Positions 36,363 through 45,661 of a stretch of DNA of 64,000 nt are shown one piece after another. The stretch lies in NCBI GenBank assembly GCA_963764505.1, contig CAVXSP010000001.1, positions 3,782,001 to 3,846,000 on the forward strand, read 5' to 3'. The number at the start of each line of letters is the position of its first letter. Within the stretch, counting starts at the first letter, position 1. Position numbers and translations under genes: made by a program. Below the pieces are notes generated by a model that searched no databases, had not been told where the DNA came from, and saw only the letters and a list, made by a program, of their open reading frames with translations. Source of the DNA: CAVXSP01 sp963764505. GTDB lineage: Bacteria; Acidobacteriota; Vicinamibacteria; Vicinamibacterales; SCN-69-37.

Positions 36363-36979
36363 CCCAGCACCTCCTGCAGGCGCTCCACGGCGGCCCGCGT
36401 CGCGATCACGCGGCCGCTGTGCGCCAGGTCGCGCGCCGTGAGGCGGCCGCTCGGGACCACGGCGACGCCGGCGATGTTGCGCGCCGAGGCGACGAAATTC
36501 TCGTCCGGCCGCACGTCGATCACGAGCGTCCTCGCCGATGCCCCCAGCCGCTGGAGCAGCGCAGCGGCAAGCTTCGTCTTCTTCTCCTCGGCCCGCAGCT
36601 CGTCAAGCACGATCAGCTCGCCGCTCCGGAGCTTCGCCGCGATCGCGACCCGCAGGGCGCCGCGCTCGACCTTCTTCGGCAGGGCGTACTCGTAGCTCCT
36701 GGGCTGCGGCCCGAACACCGTGCCGCCGTGGCGCCACAGCGGCGTCCGCGTCGACCCGACCTGCGGACGGCCGGTCCCCTTCTGCCGGTACGGCTTCTTG
36801 CCGCTGCCGCTCACGAGCGCCCGGTTCTTCGTCATGTGCGTGCCGCGGCGCTCGGAGGCGTTCTGCCGCACGACCGAGGCCCAGACCAGGTCGAGCTTCA
36901 GCGGCCCGCCGAAGACGGTATCGCTGAGATCGATCGATCCCACCTTCTCGTTCTGCGCGTTGACGACATCAAGGGTCAT
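36359..36979 (-). CDS. rplD: 50S ribosomal protein L4
   Basis: A 206-aa L4: TLDVVNAQNEKVGSIDLSDTVFG, the tunnel loop GSGKKPYRQKGTGRPQVGSTRTPLWRHGGTVFGPQPRSYEYALPKKVERGALR. The ATG at 36979 follows a GGGCTCTG-type repeat. In E. coli L4 represses the S10 operon; no leader structure was identified here. Confidence 0.97.
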   Translation of the reverse strand: MTLDVVNAQNEKVGSIDLSDTVFGGPLKLDLVWASVVRQNASERRGTHMTKNRALVSGSGKKPYRQKGTGRPQVGSTRTPLWRHGGTVFGPQPRSYEYALPKKVERGALRVAIAAKLRSGELIVLDELRAEEKKTKLAAALLQRLGASARTLVIDVRPDENFVASARNIAGVAVVPSGRLTARDLAHSGRVIATRAAVERLQEVLG

Positions 36980-36984
36980 GGTTG

Positions 36985-37010
36985 TCTCTGGGCTCTGGGC
37001 TCTGGGCGAT
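36985..37010. repeat. GGGCTCTG repeat (rplD-rplC gap)
   Basis: Three close copies of the word CTCTGGG in tandem, one arm only. Same family as the block at 17777-17869. Confidence 0.6.
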
Positions 37011-37035
37011 TGGCGCAACCTGGAACGCGACGCCC

Positions 37036-37716
37036 CTACTTCTTGCCCTTCTTCGGTTTCTCGACCTGCGGCACGGGCTCCTTCTTCTTCGCGACCGCGT
37101 GCCGCACGATGACAACGCCGCCCGGCGCGCCCGGCACCGCGCCGCGCAGGACGAGCAGGTGATTGTCGGCGTCGATCCCGACCACGCGGATGTTCCGCGT
37201 CGTCACGCGATCGGCGCCCATCCGGCCGGCCGCACGCATGCCCTTGACGACTCGGGACGGAAACGACGACGCGCCAATCGAGCCGGGTGCGCGGTGGAAC
37301 ATCGACCCGTGGGTGGCGGCGCCGCCGGCGAAATGGTGCCGCTTGATGACGCCCTGGAACCCACGTCCGCGGCTGGTGCCGATGACATCGACCCGGTCGC
37401 CGGCATTGAAGATGCCGACGAGCACCTGGTCGCCTGCCTTCACGGAATCGCCGCCCGGCGTCACCTTCACCTCGCGCAGGACGCGGGTGGGCGGCGCGCC
37501 CGCCTTCTTGAAATGGCCGAGCGTCGGCTTGTTGGCCTTCGCCGGCGTCTCGTCGACGAGCCCGAGCTGCACGGCCTCGTAGCCGTCACTCTGCGCGGCC
37601 TTCGCCTGGACGACGACGCACGGACCCGCCTTGATGATCGTGGCAGGCACGACCGTGCCGTCGGTCTCGAAGACCTGGGTCATGCCGACTTTCCGTCCGA
37701 TGATGCCTGTCACCAT
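37036..37716 (-). CDS. rplC: 50S ribosomal protein L3
   Basis: A 226-aa L3: MVTGIIGRKVGMTQVFETDGTVVPATIIKAGPCVVVQAK, the loop SRGRGFQGVIKRHHFAGGAATHGSMFHRAPGSIGASSFPSRVVKGMRAAGRMGADRVTTRNIRVVGID near the peptidyl-transferase centre, and a Lys-rich tail (KKKEPVPQVEKPKKGKK). Confidence 0.98.
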   Translation of the reverse strand: MVTGIIGRKVGMTQVFETDGTVVPATIIKAGPCVVVQAKAAQSDGYEAVQLGLVDETPAKANKPTLGHFKKAGAPPTRVLREVKVTPGGDSVKAGDQVLVGIFNAGDRVDVIGTSRGRGFQGVIKRHHFAGGAATHGSMFHRAPGSIGASSFPSRVVKGMRAAGRMGADRVTTRNIRVVGIDADNHLLVLRGAVPGAPGGVVIVRHAVAKKKEPVPQVEKPKKGKK

Positions 37717-37727
37717 ACGCAGAGCCC

Positions 37728-37770
37728 CGCGGTTCCGAGGTTCCAAGGTTCCGGGATTCCGGAACCTCGC
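37728..37770. repeat. GGTTCCGA-family palindrome (rplC-rpsJ gap)
   Basis: GGTTCCGAGGTTCCAAGGTT and CCGGGATTCCGGAACC words pair with each other to give a compact hairpin. A relative stands at 52968-52997, outside the ribosomal operon. Confidence 0.7.
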
Positions 37771-37772
37771 CC

Positions 37773-38111
<339 letters not shown>

Positions 38112-38124
38112 GGTTGAATCCCAC

Positions 38125-38155
38125 TCAACTTCGAAGTTCGAAGTTCGAAGTTTCC
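38125..38155. repeat. GAAGTTC-family repeat (rpsJ-fusA gap)
   Basis: Three copies of TTCGAAG in tandem (CAACTTCGAAGTTCGAAGTT), self-complementary. It occupies the place where tuf could be expected. Confidence 0.8.
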
Positions 38156-40261
38156 CTACTTCCCCTGCACCCGCTTGATGACCTCATCGGCCGCCGAAGG
38201 CGGCAGCGGTTCGTACCGATCGAAGTGCATCGAATACGCGCCTCGCCCCTGCGTGCGCGAGCGGATATCGGTCGCGTAGCCGAACATCTCGGCCAGGGGC
38301 ACGCGCGCGTTGATGACCTGCGAGCCGCCTCGCATCTCCATCGACTGGACGTGTCCGCGGCGGCTGTTCAGGTTGCCGATGACATCGCCCATGTACTCCT
38401 CGGGGACGACGACCTCCACGCGCATCACCGGCTCGAGCAGAATCGGATGCGCCTTCTTCGCCGCGTCCTTGAACGCCATCGACCCGGCGATCTTGAAGGC
38501 CATTTCGCTCGAGTCGACGTCATGGTACGACCCGTCGTACAGCTCGATCTTCACGTCGTCCATCGGGTAGCCCGCCAGCACGCCCGTGCTCATGGCCTCG
38601 CGGATGCCCTGATCGATCGGCTTGATGAATTCCTTCGGAATCGTGCCGCCCACGATCTCGTTCTCGAACGTGTACCCCTCGCCCGGCTTGCGGGGAATCA
38701 TGCGGATCTTGGCGTGCCCGTACTGCCCGCGGCCGCCGGTCTGCTTGACGTAGCGCCCCTCGCCCTCGGAGGCCTTCGTGACGGTCTCCTTGTAGGCGAC
38801 CTGGGGCGCACCGACGTTCGCCTCGACGCCGAACTCGCGCTTCAGGCGGTCGACGATGATCTCGAGGTGCAGCTCGCCCATGCCGGCGATGACGACCTGG
38901 CCGGTCTCGGTGTCCGTGCGGACGCGGAACGTCGGATCCTCGGCCATGAGCTTGCTCAGGCCCATGCCGAGCTTCTCCTGGTCGGCCTTGGTCTTCGGCT
39001 CGATCGCGAGCGAGATGACGGGCTCCGGGAAGTCCATCGCCTCGAGGATCACCGGGTGCTTCTCGTCGCAGACCGTGTCGCCCGTGGAGACCGACTTGAG
39101 ACCCACGGCGGCCGCGATGTCGCCGGCGTAGACCTCCTTGATCTCCTCACGCTTGTTCGCGTGCATCTTCAGCAGCCGGCCGATGCGCTCGGTCTTCTGC
39201 TTCGTGGCGTTGTAGACCGGCATCCCGGACGTCATCACGCCCGAGTAGACGCGGATGAAGGTCAGCTGCCCGACGAACGGGTCGGTCATGATCTTGAACG
39301 CCAGCCCGGCAAACGGCGCGTCGTCGGCCGCCGGCCGCTCGGTCTGGGTCTCGTCCGCCTTCGACGGGTCGACGCCGATCATGGCCGGAATCTCGACCGG
39401 GGACGGCAGGTAGTCGACGACGGCGTCGAGCAGCGGCTGCACGCCCTTGTTCTTGAACGCCGACCCGCAGATGACCGGCACGAACGCGGCCTTCTCGCGG
39501 CGCACCGACTCGATCGTCCGCTTGCGCAGCGCGGCCGTGATCTCCTCTTCGGGAATCTCCTGGCCGTGGAGGTACTTCTCGAGGATCTTGTCGTCGACCT
39601 CGCTCACCTTCTCGATGAGCTGCTCGCGGTAGGCGTGCGCCTGCGCGGCCATGTCGGCCGGGATGTCGCCCACGACGTAGTCGGCGCCCATCGTCTCGTC
39701 CTTGTAGGTAATCGCCTTCATCCTGACCAGGTCGACGATGCCGACGAACTTGTCCTCGGCGCCGATCGGCAGCTGCACCGCGACCGGGTTCCCCTGCAGC
39801 TTGGTCCGTATCTGCTCGAAGGTCCGCTCGAAATTGGCGCCGATGCGGTCCATCTTGTTCACGAAGCAGATTCGCGGAACGCGGTACTTGTCGGCCTGGC
39901 GCCACACCGTCTCGGACTGCGGTTCGACACCCGCGACCGAGTCGAAGACCGCGACCGCGCCGTCCAGGACGCGCAGCGACCGCTCGACCTCGGCGGTGAA
40001 ATCGACGTGCCCGGGGGTGTCGATGATGTTGACCCGCGTGTCGCGCCACGTGCAGGTCGTCGCCGCCGACGTAATCGTGATCCCGCGCTCCTGTTCCTGC
40101 TCCATCCAGTCCATGACGGCGGTGCCTTCGTGGACCTCACCAATCTTGTAGGTGATGCCGGTGTAGAAGAGGATGCGCTCAGTCGTCGTCGTCTTGCCGG
40201 CATCGATGTGGGCCATGATGCCGATGTTGCGGCAGCGATTGAGAGGAACTTGACGCGGCAT
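38156..40261 (-). CDS. fusA: Elongation factor G, canonical
   Basis: A 701-aa translocation GTPase. G-domain motifs are standard: P-loop AHIDAGKTTTTER (17-29), switch II DTPGHVDFT, and NKMD in FVNKMDRIGANF. The later domains have GGRGQYGHAKIRMIPRKPGEGY, YPMDDVKIELYDGSYHDVDSSEMAFKIA and the tail GRGAYSMHFDRYEPLP. It lies between rpsG and rpsJ. The paralogue at 17920-20016 differs in all three GTPase motifs, so this is the working translation factor. Confidence 0.98.
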   Translation of the reverse strand: MPRQVPLNRCRNIGIMAHIDAGKTTTTERILFYTGITYKIGEVHEGTAVMDWMEQEQERGITITSAATTCTWRDTRVNIIDTPGHVDFTAEVERSLRVLDGAVAVFDSVAGVEPQSETVWRQADKYRVPRICFVNKMDRIGANFERTFEQIRTKLQGNPVAVQLPIGAEDKFVGIVDLVRMKAITYKDETMGADYVVGDIPADMAAQAHAYREQLIEKVSEVDDKILEKYLHGQEIPEEEITAALRKRTIESVRREKAAFVPVICGSAFKNKGVQPLLDAVVDYLPSPVEIPAMIGVDPSKADETQTERPAADDAPFAGLAFKIMTDPFVGQLTFIRVYSGVMTSGMPVYNATKQKTERIGRLLKMHANKREEIKEVYAGDIAAAVGLKSVSTGDTVCDEKHPVILEAMDFPEPVISLAIEPKTKADQEKLGMGLSKLMAEDPTFRVRTDTETGQVVIAGMGELHLEIIVDRLKREFGVEANVGAPQVAYKETVTKASEGEGRYVKQTGGRGQYGHAKIRMIPRKPGEGYTFENEIVGGTIPKEFIKPIDQGIREAMSTGVLAGYPMDDVKIELYDGSYHDVDSSEMAFKIAGSMAFKDAAKKAHPILLEPVMRVEVVVPEEYMGDVIGNLNSRRGHVQSMEMRGGSQVINARVPLAEMFGYATDIRSRTQGRGAYSMHFDRYEPLPPSAADEVIKRVQGK

Positions 40262-40270
40262 GGGAGTTCG

Positions 40271-40318
40271 ATAACTGCAAACTTCAGAGCTCGAACTTCG
40301 AAGTGCGAAGTTCGAAGC
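40271..40318. repeat. GAAGTTC-family palindrome (fusA-rpsG gap)
   Basis: AACTTCAGAGCTCGAACTTC followed by GAAGTGCGAAGTTCGAAG words. Both arms are complementary, allowing a hairpin in the message between rpsG and fusA. Confidence 0.8.
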
Positions 40319-40325
40319 CTCATCT

Positions 40326-40799
40326 CTACCAGCGATAGTGGGCGAACGCCTTGTTGGCCTCCGCCATGCGGTGCGTATCCTCGCGCTTCTTCACCGCTCC
40401 GCCGCGCAGGTTCGCCGCGTCGAGCAGCTCGTTCGCGAGCTTCTCCTGCATCGTCTTGCCGTCGCCGCGGTCGGTCGCGTATCCGGCAATCCACCGGATG
40501 GAGAGCGACAGGCGTCGGTTCGGATTCACCTCGACCGGCACCTGATAGTTCGATCCGCCGACGCGACGCGACTTCACCTCGAGGCTCGGCTTCACGTTGT
40601 CGATGGCCTTCTTGAACACCTTGAGCGGATCGTCGGCCGTCTTGTCCTTCACGATATCCAGGGCCTTGTACATGATCCGCTCGGCAGTCGACCGCTTCCC
40701 GCCCTTCATGATCGTGCTGATGAACTTCGTCACCAGCGCACTGTTGTAGATCGGGTCGGCCGGAATCTCGCGCTTGGGAATCTCTCTGCGTCGCGGCAT
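40326..40799 (-). CDS. rpsG: 30S ribosomal protein S7
   Basis: A 157-aa S7: PRRREIPKREIPADPIYNSALVTKFISTIMKGGKRSTAERIMYKALDIV and the end GGAVKKREDTHRMAEANKAFAHYRW. S7 represses the str operon in E. coli. 14 bp follow rpsL. Confidence 0.98.
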   Translation of the reverse strand: MPRRREIPKREIPADPIYNSALVTKFISTIMKGGKRSTAERIMYKALDIVKDKTADDPLKVFKKAIDNVKPSLEVKSRRVGGSNYQVPVEVNPNRRLSLSIRWIAGYATDRGDGKTMQEKLANELLDAANLRGGAVKKREDTHRMAEANKAFAHYRW

Positions 40800-40813
40800 G
40801 ACTCTCGCTCCGG

Positions 40814-41191
40814 TTAGGCCTTCTTCGGACGCTTGGCACCGTACTTCGACCGGCCCTGCATCCGGCCGGCGACGCCCACGGCGTCCAGCGTGCCGCGCAC
40901 GACGTGATACCGCACGCCGGGCAGGTCCTTGACACGCCCCCCGCGAATGAGCACGAGCGAGTGCTCCTGGAGGTTGTGGCCGACGCCGGGAATGTAGGTC
41001 GTGACCTCGATGCCGTTCGTCAGCCGCACGCGCGCGACCTTCCGAAGCGCGGAGTTCGGCTTCTTGGGTGTCTGCGTGAAGACCCGCACGCAGACTCCGC
41101 GCTTCTGCGGACTGTCCTGCAGCGCCGGACTCTTCGTCTTGGTCAGGACCTTCTCACGGCCTTGACGCACCAGTTGGCTGATCGTTGGCAT
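40814..41191 (-). CDS. rpsL: 30S ribosomal protein S12
   Basis: A 125-aa decoding-centre protein: PTISQLVRQGREKVLTKTKSPALQDSPQKRGVCVRVFTQTPKKPNSALRKVARVRLTNGIEVTTYIPGVGHNLQEHSLVLIRGGRVKDLPGVRYHVVRG. The lysines altered in streptomycin-resistant strains (in PKKPNS and GRVKDLPG) are both present, so the sequence looks drug-sensitive. First gene of the ribosomal supercluster. Confidence 0.98.
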   Translation of the reverse strand: MPTISQLVRQGREKVLTKTKSPALQDSPQKRGVCVRVFTQTPKKPNSALRKVARVRLTNGIEVTTYIPGVGHNLQEHSLVLIRGGRVKDLPGVRYHVVRGTLDAVGVAGRMQGRSKYGAKRPKKA

Positions 41192-41442
41192 TCGGCTTCC
41201 CGCCCATCGCAATGGGCAATGAAGCGCCCCGCGTCCCGGCCTCGAGCCAAGCGACATGGCAGCGCCATCTGCGTCTCGGGCCTCAGAGCCGAAGCTCGGC
41301 ACCCGAAACTCTCCCCTATTGCTGTTCTCTCAGCGTGGCGACCAGTGGACGGCGCAACGGGCGTCGTTCCAATCGCACAGAAACAACCGGGCCCCAGACA
41401 CGCTCACAGGGTTGACGAGCGCCGCTGTCCCGGACGCGAGCC

Positions 41443-41471
41443 TAGATAGGGTGTCCCAGGCTCGATGACAA
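41443..41471 (-). promoter_or_regulatory. Candidate sigma70-type promoter for the ribosomal supercluster
   Basis: On the minus strand TTGTCA (complement of 41466-41471) is followed after exactly 17 bases by TATCTA (complement of 41443-41448). The -35 matches 5 of 6 consensus bases, the -10 only the first three. It lies about 250 bp upstream of rpsL, leaving a long leader. The whole stretch 41192-41541 holds no gene. Confidence 0.45.
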
Positions 41472-41541
41472 CCTTGCGAGAGTAGCACGCGCCAGTACGC
41501 CGGTCAAGCAACTGACGCGTCTCCTCCCGCTCCTGACCGAC

Positions 41542-42583
41542 TCACCCGCCAGACCGGCAGGACCGCACGTCGTCGGCGATCGAACCCAGACTCGACACGA
41601 ACCCGCCGCCGCGCCCGAATCCGCCGCCGCTCGCCGATCGGATGAACGTGCTCGACGGCTGGAGCGGCAGCGTCGCAACGCTGCGGCAGAACGTCTCCCA
41701 CCGGTCGAGCGGGTAGAGGTACTGCTCGACGTTCGAGAGGTAGAACGCGCTCACCGCGACGCCCTGCGCTCTCAGATAGGCGCCGATGGCCCGAACCGCC
41801 TTCGGTCCCGCGAAATCGCCGACGATGGGCACCACGAGGTTGCGGACCTCCAGGTCCTTCACGAACCCGAACGCCTCCTCGCTGGCCAGAAAGCTCCGCT
41901 CCACACCCTCGCCATCGGTGGCCGCCATCAGGTCCGCGTAGGTGGGGAATGGCCGAACCGCGACCCCGCTGTAATAGAAGGCCTGGTAGATCGTCCGGAT
42001 CGCCGACAGGTCGCCCGTGCGCAGCGGCAGCCGGTGCACGTTCACGAGACGATCCTCGATCGCCGCCAAGTGCCGTCGAAAGAGCGCTTCGGACGGGTTG
42101 AGCCGGGCGAGCGCGCGGAACAGCTCGTCCGCGGACGCACCGGGCCCGATCCCGGCGGGCCGCGGCGTGGCAAACAGCATCGCGACGAAATCGGCCCGGT
42201 CGCGCGAGAGCTCGAAGATCGCCTTGTACATCAGCTGCAGGTCGAGGTTGCCCCGGCGGATGTCGAAGATGATGGCCATCCTCGGCCGGACGGCGGCCAT
42301 GTAGGTGAAGTTCTGCTCGGGTCCGACCCCCAGGGTACACGCCATCGGGCCGGGTCCGGCGGACGAGATCCGGAATGACCAGCTCGAACCCGAGCTCGTT
42401 CGACGTGAGATTCGTGATGTCCTGCGATCGGAAATATCCGCCGGGCTCGGAGGCGTCGGCGACCAGCTTCCAGAAGGCCTGGTCGCTGAGTCGCGCTGGC
42501 AGCTCGACCGGGCGCCTGACGGGCGCCAGTGCGGCGCACGAGACGAACGCCACGATCAGCGCGACGACGCGCCGGCGGGTCAC
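41542..42583 (-). pseudogene. Array paralogue 1 (unknown exported family), frameshifted
   Basis: First of six tandem paralogues. It starts with a signal peptide (TRRRVVALIVAFVSCAALAP) and LPARLSDQAFWKLVADASEPGGYFRSQDITNLTSNE. The frame is lost after PDGVY. One frame over it continues as LGVGPEQNFTYMAAVRPRMAIIFDIRRGNLDLQLMYKAIFELSRDRADF, then ENL-type NLVVPIVGDFAGPKAVRAIG and FYLSNVEQYLYPLDRW, ending in a Gly-rich tail. Removing one G from the run at 42333-42335 restores about 346 residues. Apart from that the copy looks intact, so it may be a real gene with a sequencing error. Function unknown. Confidence 0.75.
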
Positions 42584-42659
42584 GGCGACGCCGCCCGGCC
42601 GGCCCGGCCGAGGCCGTCCCTCCCCACCATCGCCGCACGCGCCGGCCGCACGCCCGGGC

Positions 42660-43775
42660 TCATCGCGCCGCGCAGGCCTTCACTTCGGGCTCGATGAGCC
42701 GCGTCCGCGTCAGCCCCATGCCGCCGGGGCCGCGCCCGAACCCGCCGAACCCGCCGCTGCCGAACCCGCTGCCCGGCGCGCCCCGGCCGCTGAAGACATA
42801 GGAGCTCGTCGAGTCCAGCGGCAGGGTCGCGACGTTCGCGCAGAACTCGTCCCACAACGTGCCCCCCAGATACTGCTCGACGTTCGAGAGGTAGAACGTC
42901 GTCACCGTGCCGCCCTGCTCGCGGACGTACCGGCCGATGCCCCGTATCGCCTTCGATCCCGCGAAGTCGCCAACGACGGGCACCAGCAGATTCCTGGCCT
43001 CGAACTCCTTGATCGACGAGAAATTCTCCTCGCTCGCCAGGAATGAATGGTTCGTCCCCTCGTCGTCGGTCGCCTCCATGAGCTGCTCGTACGTCGGGGT
43101 GTTGCGCCCCCCCATGCGCCCCCGGCTGCCGAACGAGTAGTCGAGGTACGGCCCGCCACGGAAGAACGCCTCGCGATAGACGTACTCGATGCCCTCGGGG
43201 TCCTCCGGCCGGAGCTTGAACCCGTGATGACGCGTCAGCCAGTTCAGGACGGCGTCGAGGTTCGCCTGGAAGAGCGCTTCGGTCGGTTGCACGCGGTCGT
43301 ACGCCTCGAAGAGTTCGTCGACGGTCGAGGCGGTCGTCAAACCGGCCGGCCGCGGCCGCGAGTACAGACGCGACAGGAAGTCGGCGCGGTTCTGCGACAT
43401 CTCGAAGAGCGCCTTGTACAGCAGGTGCTCGTGCAGGTTCCCGCGCCGGATGTCGATGATGAATGCCATGCGCGGCTTCAGCGCCGTGATGTACGTGAAG
43501 TTGATCTCCGGCGCGACGCCCAGGTAGACGCCGCCCGGCTTGATCCGTCGCTGCAGATCGGGAATCACCTGCTGGTAGCCGATCTCGTTGGACAAGAAGT
43601 TGTCCGATCGGAAGAACCCGTTGACCTCCGACAGATCCTCCGCGAGCTGCCAGAACTCCGCATCGGTCAGCTTGTCCGGCAGCGTGACGCGCGCGCGCAG
43701 CGGCGAGCCTGCGCAGAGCAGTCCCAACACGAGCACGAGCGAGCCCATCGCAAGTCGGTGCGGTCTGGTGAGCAT
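42660..43775 (-). CDS. Array paralogue 2, exported protein of unknown family
   Basis: A 371-aa protein with a signal peptide (MGSLVLVLGLLCAGSPLRA). Family blocks in order: LPDKLTDAEFWQLAEDLSEVNGFFRSDNFLSNE, GGVYLGVAPEINFTYITALKPRMAFIIDIRRGNLHEHLLYKALFEMSQNRADFLSRLYSRPRPAG, HHGFKLRPEDPEGIEYVY, PTYEQLMEATDDEGTNHSFLASEENF, NLLVPVVGDFAGSKAIRGIGRYV and FYLSNVEQYLGGTLWDEFCANVATLPLD. A long Gly/Phe-rich tail (GSGFGSGGFGGFGRGPGG) follows, with a single Cys near the end. Its start is only 33 bp from the start of the divergent membrane protein gene, so the two promoters must share DNA. Confidence 0.85.
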   Translation of the reverse strand: MLTRPHRLAMGSLVLVLGLLCAGSPLRARVTLPDKLTDAEFWQLAEDLSEVNGFFRSDNFLSNEIGYQQVIPDLQRRIKPGGVYLGVAPEINFTYITALKPRMAFIIDIRRGNLHEHLLYKALFEMSQNRADFLSRLYSRPRPAGLTTASTVDELFEAYDRVQPTEALFQANLDAVLNWLTRHHGFKLRPEDPEGIEYVYREAFFRGGPYLDYSFGSRGRMGGRNTPTYEQLMEATDDEGTNHSFLASEENFSSIKEFEARNLLVPVVGDFAGSKAIRGIGRYVREQGGTVTTFYLSNVEQYLGGTLWDEFCANVATLPLDSTSSYVFSGRGAPGSGFGSGGFGGFGRGPGGMGLTRTRLIEPEVKACAAR

Positions 43776-43808
43776 GGTGGTTGGAGTCTATAGAATGGTG
43801 CTTCGAAC

Positions 43809-45653
43809 GTGCAATCGAGAACAACCGGATCCACCGGGACCTGGCTCCTCGTCTCGGGCGTGTACGCCGCGCTGACGCTGCTCTACGGCTGGCCGCTGCT
43901 CACGTCACTGGGTTCGCGGCTGCCGGGCGACCTCGGCGATCCGGGCCTCAACACCTGGATCATCTGGTGGAACGCACACGCGCTGCCCTTCACCGCGCGC
44001 TGGTGGAATGCCCCCATCTTCTTTCCGACGCCGGGAGCCCTCGCGCTGTCGGAGAGCCTCCTTGGCCTGGCGCCGCTCACGACGCCGCTCCAGTGGCTGG
44101 GCGTCACGCCCGCCGGCGCCTACGACGTGGCCTTCCTGCTGTCGTTCTTCTCGGCGGGGCTGGCGGCCCACGCCCTGGCGCATCGGCTGACCGGCCGCCA
44201 CGCGGCCGGCCTGGTCGCCGGCGTGGCCTACGGGTTCAATCCGTACCGCGCGGCCCACATTCCCCATCTCCAGATCCTGATGTCCTGCTGGATGCCGGTC
44301 GGCCTTCTGGCGCTGCACGCCTATTCCGAGCGCGGCCGGCGCCGCGACCTCCTGCTCGCCGGCGTGGCCTGGACGATGAACGGCCTGACCAACGGGTACT
44401 TCCTGATGTTCTTCGCCGTGCTCGCGGGCGGCTGGGTCGTCTGGTTCGCGCGCACGTGGCGGCAACGGCTCGCCATCGCCGGGACGCTCGGGCTGGCCTC
44501 GCTGCCGCTGGTCCCCCTGCTCGCGGGCTACCACCATTACCAGCAGGCGCTGGGCGTCTCGCGCGGCATCAGCGAGATCACCCTGTACAGCGCCGACCTG
44601 AGCTCGATCTGGGCGGCCTCGCCCGTCCTCTGGCTCTCGCGGCACTGGACGCTCGCACCGCTGCCGGAAGGCGAGCTGTACCCGGGAGTCGTCGTGCTGA
44701 CACTCGCGGTGACGGCTCTTGGCGTCGAGCGGCGCCTCCTCGCCGTGCGACCGGAGGAACCCGCCGAGTCCGGCATCCGCCGGCGGACGCGCCAGTGCCT
44801 GTTCTGGAGCGGCATCGCGGTCGCCCTTGCCGCGGCCGCTTCCTGGGCGTTCGGGGGATGGCAGATCTCCGCCGGCGGCCTGCACATCTCGATGAACCGG
44901 CCGCACAAGGCGATCACCACGGCGACCTGGCTGGTCGTGTTCTCCGAGCTGCTGCACCCGCGGCTGTCTGCAGCCTGGCGGAACCGGACCCCTTCGCTCT
45001 TCTACCTGGTGGCCGCCGCGGCGATGTTCGTCCTCGCCCTCGGGCCGCTGCCGCGCGCCTTCGGCGTGCCGATCTTCTACAAAGCGCCGTACGCGGGGCT
45101 GATGGCGCTGCCTGGCGGTCACTCGCTCCGGGTGCCGGCGCGCTTCGGGATGCTCGTCATGCTCTGCCTCTCGCAGGTGGCCGCCCTCGCCGTCGCGCGG
45201 TGGTCCGGCCGCCACCGGTGGGCGATCGCCGCGCTGGTCCTGCTGGTCGCGCTCGATGGCTGGGTCCCTGTGCTCAGGACCGCGCCGGTGCCGCCGCCCG
45301 TGGATCTGGCGGGACTCGATGCGACGACGCCGGTCCTCGAGGTGCCGATGCCGGATCTGTACGCGGACACCGCGGCGATGCTACGGGCCACCGCGCACGG
45401 CCATCCGCTCGTCAACGGGTACAGCGGCTACGAGCCCGAATCGCACGTCGCGCTGCGGACGGCCATCCAGACCCTGGACCCGTCCGGCGTCGCGGCCATC
45501 CGTCGTCGCGGACCGCTGCTGGTCATCGTGGACCCGGCGCGCGATCCGGACGGGCGGTTCCGCGCGTTCGTCTCGGCGCTTCCCGACGCCAGGCTCCTCC
45601 GCGACACGCCGGCCGGCGTCGTCTTTGCGCTGCCGGCGACCCACGGCGCCTGA
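43809..45653 (+). CDS. Polytopic membrane protein, GT-C glycosyltransferase-like
   Basis: A 614-aa protein with roughly a dozen hydrophobic helices. The first periplasmic loop DLGDPGLNTWIIWWNAHAL, with its acidic residues, is of the type seen in GT-C enzymes, which use lipid-linked sugars. Later blocks include GVAYGFNPYRAAHIPHLQILMSCWMPVGLLALHAY and FYKAPYAGLMALPGGHSLRVPARFGMLV, as in YfhO/DUF-type GT-C relatives. The C-terminal part is soluble. Start is the GTG at 43809. It is the only plus-strand gene within the paralogue array and ends 8 bp from paralogue 3. It may glycosylate the exported paralogues, but only its position suggests that. Confidence 0.75.
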   Translation: MQSRTTGSTGTWLLVSGVYAALTLLYGWPLLTSLGSRLPGDLGDPGLNTWIIWWNAHALPFTARWWNAPIFFPTPGALALSESLLGLAPLTTPLQWLGVTPAGAYDVAFLLSFFSAGLAAHALAHRLTGRHAAGLVAGVAYGFNPYRAAHIPHLQILMSCWMPVGLLALHAYSERGRRRDLLLAGVAWTMNGLTNGYFLMFFAVLAGGWVVWFARTWRQRLAIAGTLGLASLPLVPLLAGYHHYQQALGVSRGISEITLYSADLSSIWAASPVLWLSRHWTLAPLPEGELYPGVVVLTLAVTALGVERRLLAVRPEEPAESGIRRRTRQCLFWSGIAVALAAAASWAFGGWQISAGGLHISMNRPHKAITTATWLVVFSELLHPRLSAAWRNRTPSLFYLVAAAAMFVLALGPLPRAFGVPIFYKAPYAGLMALPGGHSLRVPARFGMLVMLCLSQVAALAVARWSGRHRWAIAALVLLVALDGWVPVLRTAPVPPPVDLAGLDATTPVLEVPMPDLYADTAAMLRATAHGHPLVNGYSGYEPESHVALRTAIQTLDPSGVAAIRRRGPLLVIVDPARDPDGRFRAFVSALPDARLLRDTPAGVVFALPATHGA

Positions 45654-45661
45654 CCGACTCG

